Shown one piece after another: positions 7,019 through 11,344 of a stretch of DNA of 11,344 nucleotides. Under the pieces are notes generated by a model. The model saw only the letters and a list, made by a program, of their open reading frames with translations, was not told the origin of the DNA and searched no databases. The position numbers and the translations under genes are program-made. The stretch is taken from NCBI GenBank assembly GCA_002341315.1, contig DDNV01000053.1, forward strand, positions 609 to 11,952, in the 5' to 3' direction. Positions within the stretch are counted from its first letter, which is position 1. The number at the start of each line of letters is the position of its first letter. The stretch is from Cellvibrionales bacterium UBA2511. GTDB lineage: Bacteria; Pseudomonadota; Gammaproteobacteria; Pseudomonadales; Porticoccaceae.

Positions 7019-8659
7019 TTACTCCGATCGAGAGGGTTCCTCTCGACTGACCTGTTCTATTAGTTCTTCCCGCAGTTCATCAAATTCTGTCGGTCGCTCC
7101 GGCTCTCCCAGGTGATCACTGCTGTCCAGTAGCCGCAGTAACCGCTCGCGGGTCATGGCTTCGTGTAACTCCCGCTGGCGACGCTCAGTACGCAGGGATC
7201 GGAGCAATGAAGAGGCCATAAAAATCATCAGAATCATAAATGGAAAGGCCGCCACGATAGAGATGGTCTGAAGCGCTGCCAGTCCACCACTGAGTAGCAA
7301 TACACCAGCCACCAGTACCTGAATCACACCCCAGGTCACGCGCGACCAGCGGCTGGGCGTGAGCACACCCTTACTGGTAAACATACCCAGCACAAAGGTG
7401 GCGGAATTGGCCGAAGTAATCACAAACAGGATAATCAGCACCAGCATCAGAATACTGACAATCTCTGCTCCCGGCAGAAGTGCCAGGGTGGCAAACAGGG
7501 CAGAGCTCATCTCTTGCACTACTGCATCGCCCAAGGCTGCACCCTCAAATAGTTCAAAATAAAGCGCCGAGCCACCAAAGGTCGAAAACCACAGCACACT
7601 CAGCAGTACCGGCATGCCGATCACACCCATGACAAATTCGCGGATGGTTCGACCGCGGGAAATACGTGCAATAAAACTTCCCACAAATGGCGCCCAGGAG
7701 AGGCCCCAGGCCCAGTAAAAAATCGTCCAGCGCTCTACCCAGTCATCGCCGGTATAGGGAGTCATCACCAAACTCATGCCCATAATATTGCCAAAATAAT
7801 CACCGATAGCGTTGGTCATCGCGGCGGTAATGAAATCGGTGGGACCGGCAAAAAACACAAACACCAGTAGCGCACCCGCCAGCAACATATTTAAATCACT
7901 GATGTAACGCACGCCACTCTCCAGCGGCGCCAGCGCACACACCAGAAAAATCATTGAGATACCAGCCAGAATCATCAGCTGCTGGCTGGCACCAAAAGGC
8001 ACATCGCTCACTGACACCAGCCCACTGTTAATCTGAATAACACCCAGCCCCAGCGTGGTAGCCACACCAAATACCGTCGAAACCACCGCCAGAATGTTGA
8101 TCAGATGGCCGCGGGCACCATCCACCCTGTCACCCAACAGGGGTCGAAAAGTCTCACTGATCAGCCCCGGGCGCTGCATCCGGAAGCGTACATAGGCAAT
8201 GGATAACCCGACCAACGCAAAATTGGCCCACTGGTGAAAACCCCAATGAAACAGCGCGTAGCGCATCGCAGCCCCCGCTGCCTGGGGACTACGAGGCTCG
8301 GCCTCGCCGAAAGGCGGACTGACAAAGTGGCTCATGGGCTCTGCCACTGCCCAGAAGACCAATCCCACACCCATGCCAGCAGAAAAAATCATCCCCAGCC
8401 AGGTGAAATAGGGGAATTCCGCTGCTTCGCCGTCAGCCCCCAACCTAATATGGCCATAATCGCTTACAGCAATACTGATGCAGAACAGCAGAAACCCACT
8501 CGTGGCAAACAGATACAGCCAGCCAAAATGCTCGGTTGTAAACTTCAGCCCAATGCCAGCCCATGCCGACAACTGCTCGGGATTGACAGCCCCCAGGCCG
8601 ACAAAAGCTGTCAGCAGTATTAACGATGTATAAAAAACCCAACCGGGACGCTTGTTCAT
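7019..8659 (-). CDS. BCCT-family betaine/choline/carnitine-type transporter
   Basis: A 546-residue inner-membrane carrier with about 12 hydrophobic segments. It should take up an osmolyte or quaternary ammonium compound, driven by Na+ or H+. Family marks are the glycine motif GMGVG (95-99) followed by VFWAVAEPMSHF, the HWGFHQWANF stretch (138-147), the TM8 signature WTIFYWAW (311-318) followed by SRGRTIREF, and a TS pair (415-416) at the place of the second sodium site. The tail (about 490-546) is highly charged and probably cytoplasmic, as in osmosensing members. By alignment to BetP, W139 and W144 match W189 and W194 of the aromatic box, but F147 replaces Y197 and G319 replaces W374, so substrate choice may differ. 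The ATG at 8659 gives the usual N-terminus; a GTG at 8734 would add 25 mostly hydrophobic residues without a ribosome site. It lies downstream of the amidohydrolase on the same strand. Confidence 0.93.
   Translation of the reverse strand: MNKRPGWVFYTSLILLTAFVGLGAVNPEQLSAWAGIGLKFTTEHFGWLYLFATSGFLLFCISIAVSDYGHIRLGADGEAAEFPYFTWLGMIFSAGMGVGLVFWAVAEPMSHFVSPPFGEAEPRSPQAAGAAMRYALFHWGFHQWANFALVGLSIAYVRFRMQRPGLISETFRPLLGDRVDGARGHLINILAVVSTVFGVATTLGLGVIQINSGLVSVSDVPFGASQQLMILAGISMIFLVCALAPLESGVRYISDLNMLLAGALLVFVFFAGPTDFITAAMTNAIGDYFGNIMGMSLVMTPYTGDDWVERWTIFYWAWGLSWAPFVGSFIARISRGRTIREFVMGVIGMPVLLSVLWFSTFGGSALYFELFEGAALGDAVVQEMSSALFATLALLPGAEIVSILMLVLIILFVITSANSATFVLGMFTSKGVLTPSRWSRVTWGVIQVLVAGVLLLSGGLAALQTISIVAAFPFMILMIFMASSLLRSLRTERRQRELHEAMTRERLLRLLDSSDHLGEPERPTEFDELREELIEQVSREEPSRSE
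7028..7046. repeat. Perfect eight-base-pair hairpin in the last codons of the BCCT gene
   Basis: TCGAGAGG (7028-7035) and CCTCTCGA (7039-7046) are exact reverse complements with a three-base loop. The element lies inside the coding sequence for the REEPSR end of the carrier, seven bases before its TAA. No U-tract follows. It could protect the mRNA 3' end or slow ribosomes, or be accidental. Confidence 0.4.
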
Positions 8660-8831
8660 GGTGAATAATCCAAACAGCGTAGAGCAAAGAAATAGCGCGG
8701 TGATGAACTTAACATAGCTGGCAATTACCTGCACTGAGATAGGGCAGTCACCCGGAAGACTCTGTCAAAACGGAAGGAAACCTGTTGATAGCCGATAAAC
8801 AGTTGTTCAGCTCTATAGATCCATCGCCTTA
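8660..8831. promoter_or_regulatory. Spacer upstream of the BCCT gene
   Basis: There are 172 bases between the stop of the amidohydrolase gene and the ATG of the carrier. The only structure seen is a weak CTGTT/AACAG stem near 8782-8802, not followed by a U-tract. The gap is long enough for a separate promoter, but no good -35/-10 pair was found, so co-transcription with the two genes upstream remains open. Confidence 0.35.
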
Positions 8832-9542
8832 TCAATATTTCAGTCCGCCAAAGTATTCTTTATGTGTTTTTGCATGCCTGACAACTTCCTTGAACAGGGC
8901 GCGCTGACGACGCATATATAACAAGAATTCAGGGTGCCATTGCACACCCAGCAAAAAATCCCGGGAAGTGTCTTCAATGGCCTGGACGATGCCATCAAGG
9001 TCGCGACCGGTTACCACAAGACCGTCACCAACACGGTCGATACCCTGATTGTGCAGACTGTTGATCCGTGAACGACCACGCTCAAACAGTGTGGCCAGCA
9101 CACTGCTCCCTGTTTCCGGTTCAGCGGTAATACACAGTGTCTTGATGGGCAGGATGGTCCACCGGTTGGAAGTTTGCCTACGCCGGGAGCGCAATTCCTG
9201 GTGCAGTGATCCGCCCCGGCAAATATTCAGTAATTGGTTGCCCCGACAAATACCCAGCAAGGGTAGCTTTCGCTCGAGCGCATCGTTGATCACTGCGATT
9301 TCCAGCGCATCGCGAGCGGTGTCGTAGTTGGGTTCAATCTCAGGTTCCGCTGCGTAAAGTACCGGTTCGACATCATGGCCGCCGGTCACAACGACACCGT
9401 GATACTCAAGGTCACGCTGTTCATCACCCGGACGGAGTTGTAGCGGATTCCCGCCATAAAGGCGGATCGCCATTGCCACCAGCAACCGTGGACCAATCGC
9501 CCCACGCTGGGGTCCCGTAATGGCAATTACTGGTCGAGCCAC
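8832..9542 (-). CDS. Class I glutamine-amidotransferase-like hydrolase (peptidase C26, PuuD-like)
   Basis: A 236-residue cytoplasmic protein of the gamma-glutamyl-GABA hydrolase type. It shows the oxyanion-side GVVVTGGHDVEP (49-60), the nucleophile elbow LGICRGNQLLN with C99, INSLHNQ (160-166) and GVQWHPEF with H203 and E205, giving a full Cys-His-Glu triad. In PuuD such enzymes split gamma-glutamyl amides, for example gamma-Glu-GABA to glutamate and GABA. It is slightly shorter than PuuD (about 254). The GTG start has a GGAG five bases upstream, lying inside the end of the amidoligase gene; the two genes overlap by 16 bases (9527-9542) and must be coupled. No synthetase domain is fused to it, so it is not GuaA, CarA or PyrG. 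Beside an amidoligase, its likely job is to cleave or edit the amide that partner makes, or to release ammonia for it. The substrate is unknown. Confidence 0.88.
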   Translation of the reverse strand: MARPVIAITGPQRGAIGPRLLVAMAIRLYGGNPLQLRPGDEQRDLEYHGVVVTGGHDVEPVLYAAEPEIEPNYDTARDALEIAVINDALERKLPLLGICRGNQLLNICRGGSLHQELRSRRRQTSNRWTILPIKTLCITAEPETGSSVLATLFERGRSRINSLHNQGIDRVGDGLVVTGRDLDGIVQAIEDTSRDFLLGVQWHPEFLLYMRRQRALFKEVVRHAKTHKEYFGGLKY

Positions 9543-10525
9543 CTGTTCTCCACCGTGGTTGCCCAGTTACTGAAAAGACGCTTGAGCGGGCTGTTGAGAT
9601 ATTGCAGATACGCTGCACAGCAGCGTTGCAGGCGGGCTTCATCCGCCGCGAGGCGCTCTACCTCGACCCAGTCGTTCCACGACACATAAAGCCCCCAGTC
9701 GGGCTTGTCGATTTCGCAATCCGGCAGGCGGTAGTGAAAGGTGGGGCGTGCCTTGATCAGGGCGTCGTCGGCCTTTGCACGGACACGATCTTCGTCCAGA
9801 AACATGAATAGCGGCAGCATATCGAGTGCACGGTTACGCGTCGGATTATCGGCGAGGTAGTCGTCAATCAGGGTTGAAATATCGGGCCAGTAATCCGCTG
9901 CGATGACTTTTTTAACGTAGTTGGCAGGGAAAGGGTCGACATAACTGGTGACACGGCGGGCAAGGTCGATGTCAGCGCGAACGTATAACCAGTCGTAAAG
10001 GCAGAGAAAAGCTTTCAGGCAAGCGGTAATAAGCCTCGGTTCGAGACTCGGCAGTTCAGGGTTGAATTGCATGCCAAAAGCGTTGGTGGCGCGGTCCGAT
10101 GTGCCCTTGGCACCCCTTTCGCGCAGCCGTGTGATGAGATCCTCGACTTCGCCAAGCCGGGCCAGTGGCAACGGTGGACTCACAATCTCGTGTGGCACCA
10201 GCGATTGGGCAGCCCAGGCCAATAATTCCTCGGTGGTCTCTTCCAGCTGGCCGCTCAAAGAATCACCGGAGCGAGGCTCCCGCCCGAGTCGTTTGAGCAG
10301 ATCGAAATCGAGCTCCACCAGCCAGTCTCCATCTGGATCGCCCGTGAGGAGACGTTCGTAACGCCCTTTGGTTTCTATATCAAGCCCAAGGATGTCCGAC
10401 ACACTGCCAGCCAGCGCATCGAGATCAAGCCCGCTGATCTCGAGCTCGACACCGACACGACGACTCTCTCCATGGCTGTTTTTTAACCAGGGTGGCTGTT
10501 TCAGTTTCTGGTATGTGTCTTGCAT
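9527..10525 (-). CDS. Putative amidoligase (Amidoligase_2, COOH-NH2 ligase of the glutamine-synthetase-like fold)
   Basis: A 332-residue soluble protein resembling the Amidoligase_2 family, predicted ATP-dependent enzymes that join a carboxylate to an amine, related to gamma-glutamylcysteine synthetase. Visible marks: RRVGVELE at 22-29 (the R.G.E.E strand at the start of the fold), VELD (70-73), PHEIVSPPL (111-119), NAFGMQFNPE (148-157), which is the usual place of a His/Gln- and Asn-bearing strand, and FHYRLPDC (263-270) with a conserved-looking arginine. These assignments come from pattern memory, not from an alignment. The ATG at 10525 starts just before the conserved core and has a weak TGAGAA upstream; a GTG at 10612 would add 29 residues without a ribosome site. 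The gene overlaps the amidohydrolase gene by 16 bases. The nature of the amide product is unknown. Confidence 0.8.
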   Translation of the reverse strand: MQDTYQKLKQPPWLKNSHGESRRVGVELEISGLDLDALAGSVSDILGLDIETKGRYERLLTGDPDGDWLVELDFDLLKRLGREPRSGDSLSGQLEETTEELLAWAAQSLVPHEIVSPPLPLARLGEVEDLITRLRERGAKGTSDRATNAFGMQFNPELPSLEPRLITACLKAFLCLYDWLYVRADIDLARRVTSYVDPFPANYVKKVIAADYWPDISTLIDDYLADNPTRNRALDMLPLFMFLDEDRVRAKADDALIKARPTFHYRLPDCEIDKPDWGLYVSWNDWVEVERLAADEARLQRCCAAYLQYLNSPLKRLFSNWATTVENRWLDQ

Positions 10526-10786
10526 TTTCGTTTTCTCAGTTATAACCGGTTCCCGGTAATGCAATGTTCTGGCTTCACTCAGCTGCCAGCCGGCCGCTTT
10601 CGGTATCTTCACAAACGGTTAGGAGTTGTCTGCCGACAGGACCAATCACCAGCGTATCATAGGCAAACCTGTTGAAGGCGCATCCAGAGGGATAAAGAAT
10701 TGCAGTTTGTTTGTCTGCTGTATTATGCAGGTAATCAGGGGCAGCCAATTGGCTCGGAAACGCAAAACAGAGTAGGGGGTCAGTGG
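10526..10786. promoter_or_regulatory. Divergent regulatory region between the amidoligase and the tadA-side operon
   Basis: About 260 bases between two divergent start codons must hold promoters for both directions. Rightward, TTGCAG (10700-10705) and TATTAT (10721-10726) are a possible pair, but the 15-base spacing is short. Leftward, no convincing pair was found. Open frames crossing the region (for example 10575-10808, minus) have no ribosome site and no recognised family. No riboswitch or attenuator was recognised. Confidence 0.4.
10774..10779 (+). promoter_or_regulatory. Ribosome binding site of the small membrane protein
   Basis: AGGGGG seven bases before the ATG at 10787. It decides the start: the longer frame reaching back to 10700 has no such site, and its first 29 residues lack the hydrophobic character expected at the N-terminus. 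Confidence 0.6.

Positions 10787-11344
<558 letters not shown>

Noticed and set aside
8660..8734. GTG at 8734 as the BCCT start
   Set aside because: It adds 25 mostly hydrophobic residues beyond the family's usual N-terminus and lacks a Shine-Dalgarno site; the ATG at 8659 gives the normal form.

Overview
The window looks like chromosomal DNA of a heterotrophic, probably marine or halotolerant gammaproteobacterium with some capacity to handle nitric oxide. This rests on a NorQ/NorD pair, EAL-HDOD and GAF-PAS-GGDEF signalling proteins, a BCCT osmolyte carrier and a TadA of E. coli-like motif spacing. The genus cannot be fixed from the sequence alone. Both ends are cut inside genes (norQ at the left, tadA at the right).

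Layout. Positions 1-2426 (+): the C-terminal part of a CbbQ/NirQ/NorQ-type AAA+ ATPase, overlapping by ATGA a NorD-type VWA protein; together they form the assembly/activation pair of nitric oxide reductase. Positions 2427-2840 (-): a small three-helix membrane protein whose stop codon abuts the norD stop. Positions 2841-3488: about 650 bases without a convincing gene. Positions 3489-4685 (+): an EAL-HDOD protein. Positions 4686-5099: a spacer with small repeats and a candidate promoter. Positions 5100-6584 (+): a GAF-PAS-GGDEF diguanylate cyclase with an intact catalytic motif and inhibitory site. Positions 6585-7018: a convergent spacer with no recognisable gene. Positions 7019-10525 (-): three genes, read as amidoligase, then class I glutamine-amidotransferase-like hydrolase (overlapping by 16 bases), then BCCT transporter. 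Positions 10526-10786: a divergent regulatory region. Positions 10787 to the end (+): a 64-residue membrane protein followed by tadA.

Three working units can be proposed. First, NorQD matures NO reductase, whose norCB genes would lie to the left. Second, two c-di-GMP proteins stand side by side: one should make the messenger in response to GAF/PAS inputs, and the other binds or degrades it or signals through HDOD. Third, the least understood unit is the amidoligase/amidohydrolase pair beside a betaine-type carrier. One enzyme should form an amide or gamma-glutamyl-type bond with ATP and its partner should cleave such a bond; neither substrate is known. The carrier has two changes in the aromatic box that normally holds the quaternary ammonium group, so its ligand may be unusual too.

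The middle of the window, about 2850-5100, is visibly richer in A+T than the flanks and holds most of the non-coding DNA. That hints that the signalling genes were inserted or exchanged at this place.
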